From JBBIRW01 sp037441565 (GTDB lineage Bacteria > Desulfobacterota > JBBIRW01): a stretch of 64,000 nt of DNA. The position numbers were made by a program, and so were the translations under genes. The stretch lies in NCBI GenBank assembly GCA_037441565.1, contig JBBIRW010000002.1:1-64000 (forward strand). The letters run 5' to 3'. Positions 42,884 through 51,945 of the stretch are shown here, in pieces; the first letter of the stretch is position 1; every line of letters starts with the position of its first letter. Below the pieces are notes generated by a model. That model searched no databases. It saw only the letters and a list, made by a program, of their open reading frames with translations, and was not told the origin of the DNA.

Positions 42884-44287
42884 TCAATATTTATGACCGG
42901 TAAATGTGCTTACACCCATATGCATACCAATCCTTTTAAACATCCTCGGGCTTATCCAGGGTTCACCAAGTATCCCATCATGTATTGCCCAGCTTCTGCC
43001 ACGAACGGTCTCTTCCATCCCCTTCCTCCTGAATGGTGTTGAATCATCAAGCCTCTTATAAAGATAACCACCTTTCTGGAAACCCCTGTCTATATCCTCC
43101 ATTATATTTTGACCTGTTTCATATCCGAAACCATACCATTCATAAACAATTGCATTGTGATAATAGAGGGGCTGGATATAAAACAACTCCTTTCCAATGA
43201 ACTCTGTAAATTCCTCAGCAAGTCTGAGCACCTTCCCAAGCAGCCCGAGACCCTTCCTTACCTGGCCTGGAGCAAGACCAGCCTCCATAGCCCTTATTTC
43301 CTCCTTTATATTCCTGGAGATAGTTCCGCGGCGCGTATCACGCCCTTTTTCATCAATGTCTATATTAAATCTGGGAGCGGCAGGATCATTCATTATAATA
43401 AAGGCAAGTTCTGGATAGTTAAAAGGCGTTGTATCTATCTTCAGAAGAAATATGGGATCCCTTATCTCAGTTGGAATGCTTATCTCAATCCTAACAAATC
43501 CTCGATCAGCTGGTGTATAAAAATGGACAGCCCTGTTCCCCTTATCATCCATGAATGTAAAGGGATCTATGTTAAATCTCCTGAATATCTCTTCCGGGAT
43601 GAGCCTCTTGTATATGTTAATCCTTTTTTCCTCCGACATGTTATTTATAATCTGTATACTGAGTGATTCTTCTGGTCTGCATATCCTTCTTTCCTTCTTC
43701 CTTTTCAGATCTTCTCCGGTTATGAGATTATCACAGAAAAACCTGTACAGTTCCGGCCTAACAGATGGACCGATCCTTGCAACAAAAAGGTTCAGCGGGT
43801 CTTCAGAAACGTCAAGATCGTCGGTTACAAATTCATTAAATCCAAATTCCCTGAAAAATCGCATCATGAGGAATCTGTATTCACTTTTGGTTAATCCAGT
43901 TGTTTCCAGATCCCAGAATCTTGAATCAATTGAACATATTACAATCCTTTCGTCATATCTGTTGCCATTGAATGCATATCCCATGAGCATCTTCCCGATC
44001 CCCTTCCTTCTCCATCCCTTGCTCACCTCAATAACGCCAAGTGTGAGTATCTCCCCCTTGAAGCCTGAACCCCATCTTTCCCTGGGATCCGGTGGATGTA
44101 AAGCCAGGTAGCCAACCACCAGATCATCAGCCATCGCGAGATACAGATCAGCTCCATCCATTGTTGAAACCCTTTCAATAACATTTCTTACCATATCGGA
44201 GTTATAGTGAAACACAACACCTATATCCTGGGGAATCTTTATGCTTTTGACAAAATCTTTAGGTGGGTTTTGAATGATATCAATCAA
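42884..44287 (-). CDS. AcuA-like GNAT acetyltransferase with an unrecognised C-terminal domain
   Basis: 467 residues from a TTG at 44287 that has AAGGA five bases upstream and overlaps the regulator stop by eight bases; longer frames with ATG at 44317 or 44392 overlap more. Residues ~10-176 match B. subtilis AcuA in order: PDPRERW, GVIEVSKGWRRKGIGK (acetyl-CoA loop ~93-99), FWDLETTGLTKSEYR, DDLDVSEDPLNLFVARIG. AcuA acetylates and inactivates AMP-forming acetyl-CoA synthetase. Residues ~177-467 match nothing I know (contains HFYTPADRGFVRIEI, YEWYGFGYETGQ, WAIHDGILGEPW). Co-transcribed with the sensor kinase and sigma-54 regulator. Confidence 0.75.
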   Translation of the reverse strand: MIDIIQNPPKDFVKSIKIPQDIGVVFHYNSDMVRNVIERVSTMDGADLYLAMADDLVVGYLALHPPDPRERWGSGFKGEILTLGVIEVSKGWRRKGIGKMLMGYAFNGNRYDERIVICSIDSRFWDLETTGLTKSEYRFLMMRFFREFGFNEFVTDDLDVSEDPLNLFVARIGPSVRPELYRFFCDNLITGEDLKRKKERRICRPEESLSIQIINNMSEEKRINIYKRLIPEEIFRRFNIDPFTFMDDKGNRAVHFYTPADRGFVRIEISIPTEIRDPIFLLKIDTTPFNYPELAFIIMNDPAAPRFNIDIDEKGRDTRRGTISRNIKEEIRAMEAGLAPGQVRKGLGLLGKVLRLAEEFTEFIGKELFYIQPLYYHNAIVYEWYGFGYETGQNIMEDIDRGFQKGGYLYKRLDDSTPFRRKGMEETVRGRSWAIHDGILGEPWISPRMFKRIGMHMGVSTFTGHKY

Positions 44288-45680
44288 TTTTATCCTTGCC
44301 CCCTGATTTGGAATCATCTGAAATGCGCTCAATCTTACGATAAATGGTCCGCGGGGCAATTCCAAGGAGTCTCGCTGCAATGTTTTTGTCACCTCTAGAA
44401 TATCGGAGTGCCTCCTTTACCACTATTTTCTCTACCTCCTTTAATGGAAGACCGATTGGAATTGATATGAACGTCCTGCTTTCTAAGCTTGAAACTATAT
44501 TTGATGGTAGATCTTCAAGTGTAATATATTTCCCCTTACAAAAAACAATAGCCCTCTCAATCGTATTCTCAAGTTCCCTTACATTTCCAGGCCATGAGTA
44601 TTTCATCAGGGCATCCATAGCCTGCTTAGAAATACCTGCTATCTCCTTCTTGTTTCTCTCTGAGAATTTTTGAATGAAATATTCTACGAGAAGGGGGACA
44701 TCCTCCATCCTATCCCTTAACGGTGGAAGCGTTATGGTGATAACATTTAATCTGTAGTAGAGGTCTTCCCTGAAGGTCCTGTTTTTAACAGCCTTTGAAA
44801 GATCACTGTTACTTGCCGCAATTATTCTCACATCAACCTTAAGTGTTTTTATTCCACCAAGCCTTTCAAATTCTCCATCCTGAAGAACCCTGAGGAGTTT
44901 CACCTGTGTGGAAGGAGTCATCTCGGTAACCTCATCAAGAAATAGTGTTCCACCGTCTGCAAGCTCGAATCTCCCTTCTTTCCTCGATACCGCTCCTGTA
45001 AACGCACCCTTCTCAAAGCCAAATAGCTCCGCTTCAAGAAGTGTCTCGGGAAGAGCTGCACAGCTTACCTTTATAAGTGGCTTATTTTTCCTTGGGCTCA
45101 TGTAATGGATTGCCTCAGCTACAAGCTCCTTACCCGTTCCACTTTCCCCCTGAATGAGCACGGTTGCTGAACTCTGGGAGACCTGCTCCACAGTCTTCAT
45201 AACCTCCCTCATGGATGCGCTTGTGCCGATAATCCTCCTGTATTGTTTCAGACCCTCAAGCATATCCTTTAGCTGTTTGTTCTCGATGAAGAGCTTCTGA
45301 TTATCCAGAGCTTTGGTTATCGACTTGACAATATCCACTTTTTTGAAAGGCTTTGTTATGAAATCATATGCACCCTTTTTAAGGCATTCAACCGCATCCT
45401 CAATGGTCCCCTTTCCCGTTATTATTATCACCTCAACTTCTGGATGCATTATTTTGATGCTCTGCAGGAGCTCCATACCGTTCATCCCGGGCATTCTCAG
45501 ATCAGCGAGAACTACATCTATGCGCTGATCCCTTATAATCTGCAGGGCTGATGAACCATCCGATGCCTGGAGGATTTCATAACCCTCCCTCTGGAGTATT
45601 TTTGCAAGCGCCTTTCTGATTTCTTCCTCATCATCCACTATAAGTATTCTATTATTTTCTGATGTTAGCTTTTCCATCAT
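44280..45680 (-). CDS. NtrC-family sigma-54 response regulator
   Basis: 466 residues. Receiver (~10-125) with Asp in VVLADLRMPGMNG; AAA+ domain with GESGTGKE, intact GAFTGA and the Arg-finger region; C-terminal Fis-type HTH (KNIAARLLGIAPRTIYRKIERI). It resembles AtoC/ZraR-like regulators. It follows its kinase by three bases and overlaps the AcuA-like gene. No sigma-54 promoter is visible in this operon, so its targets lie elsewhere or outside the window. Confidence 0.92.
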   Translation of the reverse strand: MMEKLTSENNRILIVDDEEEIRKALAKILQREGYEILQASDGSSALQIIRDQRIDVVLADLRMPGMNGMELLQSIKIMHPEVEVIIITGKGTIEDAVECLKKGAYDFITKPFKKVDIVKSITKALDNQKLFIENKQLKDMLEGLKQYRRIIGTSASMREVMKTVEQVSQSSATVLIQGESGTGKELVAEAIHYMSPRKNKPLIKVSCAALPETLLEAELFGFEKGAFTGAVSRKEGRFELADGGTLFLDEVTEMTPSTQVKLLRVLQDGEFERLGGIKTLKVDVRIIAASNSDLSKAVKNRTFREDLYYRLNVITITLPPLRDRMEDVPLLVEYFIQKFSERNKKEIAGISKQAMDALMKYSWPGNVRELENTIERAIVFCKGKYITLEDLPSNIVSSLESRTFISIPIGLPLKEVEKIVVKEALRYSRGDKNIAARLLGIAPRTIYRKIERISDDSKSGGKDKID

Positions 45681-45683
45681 ATA

Positions 45684-47612
45684 TTAGACAGGCAAATTTA
45701 TTATGAATGTTGTTCCCTCACCCTTTTTTGTCTCACACCTGATACTCCCGCCATGTTCAGTAACGATCTGATGGGTGAGTGAAAGTCCCAAGCCTGTTCC
45801 CTTATCCTTAGTTGTATAAAATGGCTCAAAGATCTTCTCAAGGTCCTTCTCATCAATACCAACTCCTGTATCGCTGACCCTTATCTCCACTGAATTGGGA
45901 AGCCTCGCTGTTGTAATTCTTATTTTACCACCACAGGGCATCGCCTCAACAGAATTCTTGATAAGATTGAGAAACGCCTGTTTGAGCTGCTTTCCATCTG
46001 CCTTTATATATGGTAATTTCTCATCCAGGTATGATTCGATCCCTATATTTTCAAGAGAAAATTCTCCATGGAGAAAATCCAGCATCTCTCTGATTAAATT
46101 ATTCAGGTCCAGGCTTTCCAATTTTGGCTTCGGTAATCTCGCAAACTGAAGGTACTCTTCCGTCACTGCTGCAAGCCTATCTATCTCGGATACCATTGCT
46201 GATATCAAAGCCTTTGCCTCTGATGTATCAACCCCCTTGTAGTTTTCGATCTCCTCCAGAAGCAGCTCAACATTCAAACTTATTGAGCTAAGGGGATTTC
46301 TTATCTCGTGAGCAACCTGACTGGACATCTTGCCAATAACAGCAAGCCTTTCGGAGTGTAACAATTTCTCTTCCAGTCTTTTCCTTTCAGTAACATCGAG
46401 AAACATTTCAAGGTATTCTACTATTTGACCCTTTGAATCCTTAATGGGGGTGCACATATACGCAAAATAGCATATTTCATTGTTTCTATCCTTCCCCTGG
46501 AGGATGGTCTGTTGTGTAACTCCTGTTTTTTCAACTTCATCAATCAGATAACCACAGGTAATATTTTTAACACCGATCGATATCTCATTACAGTGCCTGC
46601 CTTTTATCTTATCCAGACCACCATTAATATCAGTAACTACTTTATTTGCCCATATAACACTTCTATCTCTCCCGATCAATACAAGTGCAGCACCGATACT
46701 GCTTACCACATCATCAAGTTTGTGTTTCTCCCTTTTTAGTTCATCATATCTATTCTCAAGCTCCTCCTCCAGCTTTTTTATCTCAATCATATCTTCTGCA
46801 AGTCTCCTGTATGATTCCTCAAGTGCTTTGGTTCTCTCTTTCACCTTTAGCTCCAGCTGTTCATTTAATTCCTGAAGACTATTCTGATAACTTGCAAGAC
46901 GCTCCGTCATATAATTGAATGTCTCGGCAAGGACCATGAATTCATCCTTTGTATTTATGTTAACCTGCTGGGTAAGATCACCTTCTGCTATCTTACCAGA
47001 AATATTGATCAAGGATGAGAGTGCCTTTGTTATTTGCCATGATAGAAAAGCAGCAATAACTGCACCTACCATTATTGCAAGAAAGCATAAAAAGAATATA
47101 ACATATGTTGTTCTTCTCAGTTTGATGTTTGTTTCCTTCAGAGAAAACCCTATCCTAACAATACCCCTGTTTTCCTCTTCTCTAATAATTGGAACGGAAA
47201 CATCCAGAATATCACTTGTTTTATAAACAATAGCTCTTTCCGATGGTGATTTTTCCTGAAGAAGAGGATTCTGAAGCTTTTTTCCTTCAAAATTTTTATC
47301 ACTGCTTGCAATAACAAAACCTTCCTCGTCCATGATAAATACATACTCTATATTTCTATATAAACTTAGTTCATTAATATGGTTTCTCAACGATCTATAG
47401 TCCCCTTTCAAAACATCAGGCTTAATGGCTGATGCAAAAATATTCGTAAAATAAACAGAGCTTGTTTGCATGTTCTGCTCTATAATATGGGTTTTTCCCT
47501 GCAATACAGGAATGGAAAAGGCAGTAATAACCAGCACCTGAACAAGAATAAAGGCTATCATTATCTTCGTTCTTAGTGAAATACGCGCTTTTTTAATTGT
47601 TCTCGAAGACAT
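45684..47612 (-). CDS. Membrane sensor histidine kinase (sensor-HAMP-PAS-HK)
   Basis: 642 residues. Two membrane helices (~15-35 and ~175-200) enclose a ~140-residue extracytoplasmic domain (sCache-like guess: YVFIMDEEGFVIASSD). HAMP (~200-250), coiled coil (~250-300), PAS (~305-410), phosphoacceptor His in SQVAHEIRNPLSSIS and HATPase with NLIKNSVEAMPCGG and GTGLGL follow. It phosphorylates the adjacent NtrC-type regulator. Its promoter is just upstream, overlapping the mobA stop. Confidence 0.92.
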   Translation of the reverse strand: MSSRTIKKARISLRTKIMIAFILVQVLVITAFSIPVLQGKTHIIEQNMQTSSVYFTNIFASAIKPDVLKGDYRSLRNHINELSLYRNIEYVFIMDEEGFVIASSDKNFEGKKLQNPLLQEKSPSERAIVYKTSDILDVSVPIIREEENRGIVRIGFSLKETNIKLRRTTYVIFFLCFLAIMVGAVIAAFLSWQITKALSSLINISGKIAEGDLTQQVNINTKDEFMVLAETFNYMTERLASYQNSLQELNEQLELKVKERTKALEESYRRLAEDMIEIKKLEEELENRYDELKREKHKLDDVVSSIGAALVLIGRDRSVIWANKVVTDINGGLDKIKGRHCNEISIGVKNITCGYLIDEVEKTGVTQQTILQGKDRNNEICYFAYMCTPIKDSKGQIVEYLEMFLDVTERKRLEEKLLHSERLAVIGKMSSQVAHEIRNPLSSISLNVELLLEEIENYKGVDTSEAKALISAMVSEIDRLAAVTEEYLQFARLPKPKLESLDLNNLIREMLDFLHGEFSLENIGIESYLDEKLPYIKADGKQLKQAFLNLIKNSVEAMPCGGKIRITTARLPNSVEIRVSDTGVGIDEKDLEKIFEPFYTTKDKGTGLGLSLTHQIVTEHGGSIRCETKKGEGTTFIINLPV

Positions 47613-47642
47613 ATTGAATGATTCCGAAAATAATCCTTGAAA

Positions 47643-47671
47643 ATTATATGATGGTCCTTTGAGTAATTCAA
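47643..47671 (-). promoter_or_regulatory. Promoter of the kinase-regulator-AcuA operon
   Basis: Minus strand TTGAAT (47666-47671), 17-base spacer, TATAAT (47643-47648). The -35 overlaps the mobA stop codon. Start near 47636, about 24 bases before the kinase ATG at 47612. Confidence 0.75.
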
Positions 47672-48264
47672 CAGTAGAGTTTTGCCAGTTCCTCTGCCCT
47701 CAGAAGATCTTCCCTTGTGTTAATATTAAAAAGGAATCCAAGGGATGGATCTAAAGTAAAGAGTTCCTCCTTCCCGATACCAAGAACCTTGAGCCTGGGA
47801 AAAAGTCTTATTATCTTCAAATCCCCCTCCGAAATAAATCTGTATAGATGGGGTAGGATCGCTCTTCTGTATATTCCAAAAAGCGGGTGCCATCTATTAT
47901 CTATAAATGGAACAACAACATCGTATCCAGCTTTCCTTGAACAGATATACTCTATTGCCTCCCTATTCAGGAATGGCATATCATTTGGACATACAAAAAC
48001 ATAATCGAATTTCGAAAAGAACAGCGCTGTAAATATACCTCCTGCAGGGCCTCTATCCGGAAAGATATCTCTTACAACCTGGCATCCCAGATAGAGATAG
48101 TCCTCCACATTATTTGTAACAACAACTATTTCTTCAAAAATTGTATTCAGGATTGAATATACCCTGTCAATTATCCTCTTTCCACAGATCTTCAGAAATG
48201 CTTTATTTTCCCCGATTCGAAGGCTTTTTCCTCCGGAAAGGATGGCAGCTGCGATCTCTTGCAT
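47668..48264 (-). CDS. mobA: Molybdenum cofactor guanylyltransferase
   Basis: 198 residues. The nucleotidyltransferase start AAAILSGGKSLRIGENKAFL fits LSGGxSxRMGxxKA; DIFPDRGPAGGI and FVCPNDMPFL follow, as in MobA. It attaches GMP to molybdopterin for DMSO-reductase-family enzymes (or their tungsten forms). It follows the LysM transglycosylase gene by three bases. With selA it fits a genome using molybdo/tungsto-selenoenzymes such as formate dehydrogenase, though none is here. Confidence 0.9.
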   Translation of the reverse strand: MQEIAAAILSGGKSLRIGENKAFLKICGKRIIDRVYSILNTIFEEIVVVTNNVEDYLYLGCQVVRDIFPDRGPAGGIFTALFFSKFDYVFVCPNDMPFLNREAIEYICSRKAGYDVVVPFIDNRWHPLFGIYRRAILPHLYRFISEGDLKIIRLFPRLKVLGIGKEELFTLDPSLGFLFNINTREDLLRAEELAKLYC

Positions 48265-48267
48265 TTT

Positions 48268-49857
48268 TTAGATCGATGGTTTTACAGGCTTAAGAATTTT
48301 CAATACCTCCCCTTTTACAATCTTGCTTCCTTTTTTTTCATTCCATTCCTTAATAGAATTTATGGAAACGCCGTATCTTCTGGAGATGCTGTGGAGTGTT
48401 TCGCCTTTTTTAACTGTATGATAAATAACCCTCTTTCCCGTTATCTGAGAAACTGAATGGTTAGCCCTGTTGGAATACGCCTTTTCCCCCTTCATGAGAT
48501 TACGATTCTCATAAATAATAAGGCGCTGTCCAGGTTTTATCCTGGATGGATTCTTTATATGGTTTAAAGACTTAATCTTCCCCACAGAAACGCCGTATTT
48601 TTTGCTTATGCTGGAAAGGGTCTCCCCTTTTTTAACTATATGGATTACGGATTCGTTGTGGTTTTTTAGCAGGTATCCATTCTTGCTCAATATAATCGGG
48701 AAATTCTTCTCAAACTCATCGCGCTTGCCATAGGGGATCCTTATTTCATAATCTTCCGCATTTGGAGGTGTGTATCCCCTTATAAGGGCAGGGTTTAGGT
48801 GTTTGATCTCCTCATAACTGACATTGCATGCAAGTGCAACAGCTTTGAGATTAACTCCACCAGGGACATAAACTGAGTCATATCTCCAGGGCTCCTCATA
48901 ATTGATATCTATAAATCCATATTTCTCAGGATTTTTTGCAATGATTAATGCTGCAAGAAGTTTCGGAATATACTCCTTTGTCTCTCTCCTCATTGACTTA
49001 TATTTTGCAAGTTCCCAGAAGTCTGATGTTCCAAATTTATTAATACTCTTCATTATTGTATATTCACCGGCATTGTATCCAGCCATTGCAAGATACCATG
49101 AATTAAACATATTGAAGAGATCTTTAAGATAGAGTGCAGCTGCATATGTGGATTTTTCTGGATCCCTCCTCTCATCCACCCATCTATCAATCTTAAGACC
49201 ATAACGCTTTGCGGTTCCATATATAAACTGCCATGGCCCGACAGCCTTTGCCCGTGACTTTGCATACGGGTGAAATCCACTTTCGATAAGTGCAAGGTAT
49301 ACAAGATCCTCCGGCAGTTCAAATGCAATGAATATCCTCTTCATCATGGGAACATACCTGGATGATCGTGAAAGCCATATCGAGAATTTTTTCTTTATCT
49401 TTGTGGTGAAATACTCTATGAAATATTGAACTGTTTCATTCATAACCACTGGAATATCAAATCCACCATTCAGTACCTGAGAGGCCAGATCATCCCCAAT
49501 ATTTATCTGCGTATCAGGTCCTTCTATCCCTGACAGGTCAAGTTTTGGAATCTCATCGACTTCATCCTGTTCATATTCTTCTTTTGTGAATTCATCTTTT
49601 GTGAATTCATCTTTATATTCTATATTCTCAAGATCATTCAGTAATTCAGAATTTATAAGTTCGATCCCATCCATGAATATACCTTTAAATAAATCCTTTT
49701 TAAAAAGACCGCGCACGGAAAAACTGATTTCATCATCTTTGTAAATCATACCCTTACCATCTGATATAAAAACAGCATATGAAGGGAAAGAGTAAAGCTG
49801 AATGACAGATGCAATTATCATTGCAAAGGTGGCGAATAATAGCTTTCTGTCCATCAA
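48268..49857 (-). CDS. MltD-like lytic transglycosylase with two LysM repeats
   Basis: 529 residues. A signal or anchor near the N-terminus (LFATFAMIIASVIQLY), an acidic low-complexity stretch with DEFTK repeats (~85-100), an SLT domain with catalytic Glu in YLALIESGFHPYAKS (~200), and two LysM domains (IVKKGETLSSISKKYGVS and TVKKGETLHSISRRYGVS) are seen. It cleaves murein glycan strands in the periplasm. MltD normally is a lipoprotein; no clear lipobox is seen. ATG overlaps the radical SAM stop. Confidence 0.9.
   Translation of the reverse strand: MMDRKLLFATFAMIIASVIQLYSFPSYAVFISDGKGMIYKDDEISFSVRGLFKKDLFKGIFMDGIELINSELLNDLENIEYKDEFTKDEFTKEEYEQDEVDEIPKLDLSGIEGPDTQINIGDDLASQVLNGGFDIPVVMNETVQYFIEYFTTKIKKKFSIWLSRSSRYVPMMKRIFIAFELPEDLVYLALIESGFHPYAKSRAKAVGPWQFIYGTAKRYGLKIDRWVDERRDPEKSTYAAALYLKDLFNMFNSWYLAMAGYNAGEYTIMKSINKFGTSDFWELAKYKSMRRETKEYIPKLLAALIIAKNPEKYGFIDINYEEPWRYDSVYVPGGVNLKAVALACNVSYEEIKHLNPALIRGYTPPNAEDYEIRIPYGKRDEFEKNFPIILSKNGYLLKNHNESVIHIVKKGETLSSISKKYGVSVGKIKSLNHIKNPSRIKPGQRLIIYENRNLMKGEKAYSNRANHSVSQITGKRVIYHTVKKGETLHSISRRYGVSINSIKEWNEKKGSKIVKGEVLKILKPVKPSI
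49580..49609 (-). repeat. Two tandem 15-bp units encoding DEFTK twice
   Basis: TCTTTTGTGAATTCA at 49580-49594 is repeated exactly at 49595-49609, with a partial third unit after. It keeps the frame and lies in the acidic linker of the transglycosylase. Confidence 0.85.
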
Positions 49858-51365
49858 ACCCTACTCGCTTCCGGGGTTGACCTTTTCTCCTTCCTTAAAT
49901 TTTCCACTAATTCAGCGATACCATATCTTATTTCCCTTGATTTTAATTCAAGATGCTCTCCTGCCTTTGAAGAAAATTCCTTTACTGCATTAAAGAACTG
50001 TTTGTTTCTCATCTTCCATTTCTTTAGATATTTCCATCCGCATGCCCTCATCATTGCCACGCTCAGACCTGTTTTTAATCCTCTCACGATTCCATATATA
50101 GAATAGAACTTCTCCATCGCTTTTATTGTATATTTCTGCAATTCATAAGGGGTCATCTGTTTCGGCTTAAAAACAACATGATGTCCATCGTAAAGAGACC
50201 AGTCATAACATATCATTCTTCCATCATTTTTCATTTCTTCAAACAGACCAGTGCCGGGAAGAGGGATAAGCATCATTAATTGTATGGTCTCTATACCCTT
50301 CTGCTTTACGAATTTCAATGTCTCCCAGATTGTGTCAATATTATCCTCATCAGATCCCAGAACAAACATGCCATGAATTTTTATCCTTTTCTCCTTTAAC
50401 TTTTCTATGCAATACTCTATCTCATCAAAATTCTGCTTTTTGTTATAGTAACGCAGCGTTGCAGGATTTATCGATTCGAATCCAATGTATAGGGCCCAGC
50501 AGTTTGTTCTATACATTAAATCCAGAAGTTCATCATCCCTGGCAATATCGACTCTTACCTGTGCTGACCATGTATGTGGAACAGAATTCTTTTTAAGAAG
50601 GTATTCCAGTAGTTCTTTTGTCCTGTTCTTAACGGCTGCAAAGTTATCATCATAAAAAAATATGTGTGCTTTTGGATTTGTCTTTATAGCTCTTCTTATC
50701 TCCTCTTCCACAAGCTCTTTACTCCTTAATCTGTATATTCTTCCAAATACTTCTGTTACTGAACAGAATTTACAGTTAAAGGGACAACCTCTTGAAGTCA
50801 TTACAGGAAAGATTTTCATCGGCTCTTTCAGCCCCCTTATGAGTGTGAAATCAGGGATGGGAATGTTATCCATATTAGTGCATCTTCCTGTAACTGGATG
50901 CGCATAATAGGTCCCATCCTTCATAATGGAAATGCCACTTATATCCTCAAGCCCTTCACCTTTTTCCAGTGCATTTATAAGATTAACAATTATGTCATCC
51001 GCTTCTCCCCTTATAACAATGTCAGAAACCCTTAAAGCCTCTTCTGGAAGAAATGTGGGATGTGGTCCCCCCATAAGCACGATCTTCCCTATATCTTTGA
51101 GTTCCTTCCCAATCTGATAAGCCTTTAGAGCTGTTGATGTAATAGTTGAGATACCAACAATATCCGAATCAACAACACTTCTTAAATCTATGCCGCCCAT
51201 ATCCTCTATAAAAATATCAACATCATATCCGGCTTCCTTCAGTTTTGTTCCAAGAATTATACTTCCAAGACGAGGTAAACCATATTTGCTGAAGATGTGA
51301 TAATCGAGTGATCCCGGTTCAATAAAAGTTATCTTTTGTATCTTTCTGTTCCTCTTGTTTAACAT
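49854..51365 (-). CDS. B12-binding-domain radical SAM protein
   Basis: 503 residues. An N-terminal cobalamin-binding-like domain (VGISTITSTALKAYQIG, IVLMGGPHPTFLPEEAL) precedes a radical SAM core with SRGCPFNCKFC (~188-198). The C-terminal ~130 residues are helical and basic. The family includes HpnJ-type and BchE-like enzymes of varied reaction. The substrate cannot be named. No ribosome site is obvious before the ATG at 51365. It is followed with overlap by the transglycosylase and mobA, and has its own promoter. Confidence 0.82.
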   Translation of the reverse strand: MLNKRNRKIQKITFIEPGSLDYHIFSKYGLPRLGSIILGTKLKEAGYDVDIFIEDMGGIDLRSVVDSDIVGISTITSTALKAYQIGKELKDIGKIVLMGGPHPTFLPEEALRVSDIVIRGEADDIIVNLINALEKGEGLEDISGISIMKDGTYYAHPVTGRCTNMDNIPIPDFTLIRGLKEPMKIFPVMTSRGCPFNCKFCSVTEVFGRIYRLRSKELVEEEIRRAIKTNPKAHIFFYDDNFAAVKNRTKELLEYLLKKNSVPHTWSAQVRVDIARDDELLDLMYRTNCWALYIGFESINPATLRYYNKKQNFDEIEYCIEKLKEKRIKIHGMFVLGSDEDNIDTIWETLKFVKQKGIETIQLMMLIPLPGTGLFEEMKNDGRMICYDWSLYDGHHVVFKPKQMTPYELQKYTIKAMEKFYSIYGIVRGLKTGLSVAMMRACGWKYLKKWKMRNKQFFNAVKEFSSKAGEHLELKSREIRYGIAELVENLRKEKRSTPEASRV

Positions 51366-51383
51366 ATCAAATCGTTAATTTTT

Positions 51384-51400
51384 ATATCATTTCGTGATAT
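51384..51400. promoter_or_regulatory. Inverted repeat ATATCA-N5-TGATAT, candidate operator
   Basis: Perfect 6-base arms with a five-base centre lie between the predicted start of transcription (near 51422) and the radical SAM ATG. This position suits a repressor site, but no regulator can be named. Confidence 0.3.
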
Positions 51401-51428
51401 TCTTTAAAACATGCTAAAAATTTATTAA

Positions 51429-51456
51429 ATAATAACAGGATAAAATTATTTGTCAA
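51429..51456 (-). promoter_or_regulatory. Promoter of the B12-radical SAM/transglycosylase/mobA operon
   Basis: Minus strand TTGACA (51451-51456), 16-base spacer, TATTAT (51429-51434). The leader of about 57 bases contains an inverted repeat. Confidence 0.7.
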
Positions 51457-51498
51457 GAAAATTAAGTGGCGGGACGATAATATAAAAGATTGGTATAA

Positions 51499-51927
51499 TT
51501 AAGAATAACTGAGTTTACGATAAATTTCTGCTATAAAATTCCTTGGTTTTGGAACATGATGAAGCCATACATCGCCCATTTTTGTAGATGTGCTTAAAAG
51601 AACCGAGCCGTAATTCAAAATTGTTCCTATAGGTCGCTGATCGAGTGCAAAATTGTGAATCTCATGAAATGGAATCCTGCATTCCTCCTTTTTTATTAAA
51701 AAACCTGATTTGATTATCAATTCCTCTTCTCCGATTATCCATTTGTAGCCAAGCCATTTTAAAAAGATCCTCAGCGGCCATTGAAAGAAAAACATCGAGA
51801 TAATCACAGAAAGTGTTCTGGAAAGAGGTGATGCTAATAAAAAAAGCAACCCCCCTCCTCCGCCAAAAATCATGGATTTGATAAAGAATGACCAGTGGGG
51901 TTTATACCCTTTGGACTCTTTTCTCAT
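51499..51927 (-). CDS. Small membrane protein with bacterial PH (bPH2/DUF304) domain
   Basis: 142 residues. Two hydrophobic helices (~15-55: GGGGGLLFLLASP and VIISMFFFQWPLRIF) precede a bPH2 domain (~60-140) with IGEEELIIKSGFLIKKEECRIPFHEIHNFALDQ, close to YdbS/DUF304 proteins. Function of the family is largely unknown; some shape membrane or stress responses. It starts 18 bases after the SPASM radical SAM gene and probably shares its transcript. Confidence 0.8.
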   Translation of the reverse strand: MRKESKGYKPHWSFFIKSMIFGGGGGLLFLLASPLSRTLSVIISMFFFQWPLRIFLKWLGYKWIIGEEELIIKSGFLIKKEECRIPFHEIHNFALDQRPIGTILNYGSVLLSTSTKMGDVWLHHVPKPRNFIAEIYRKLSYS

Positions 51928-51945
51928 TTTATTTTAATGGGATTG

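Noticed and set aside
43109..44111. Two long plus-strand frames (185 and 186 codons) opposite the AcuA-like gene
   Set aside because: The minus strand carries the recognisable GNAT motifs; the plus-strand products have no motif, no ribosome site and Ser/Leu-rich shadow composition.
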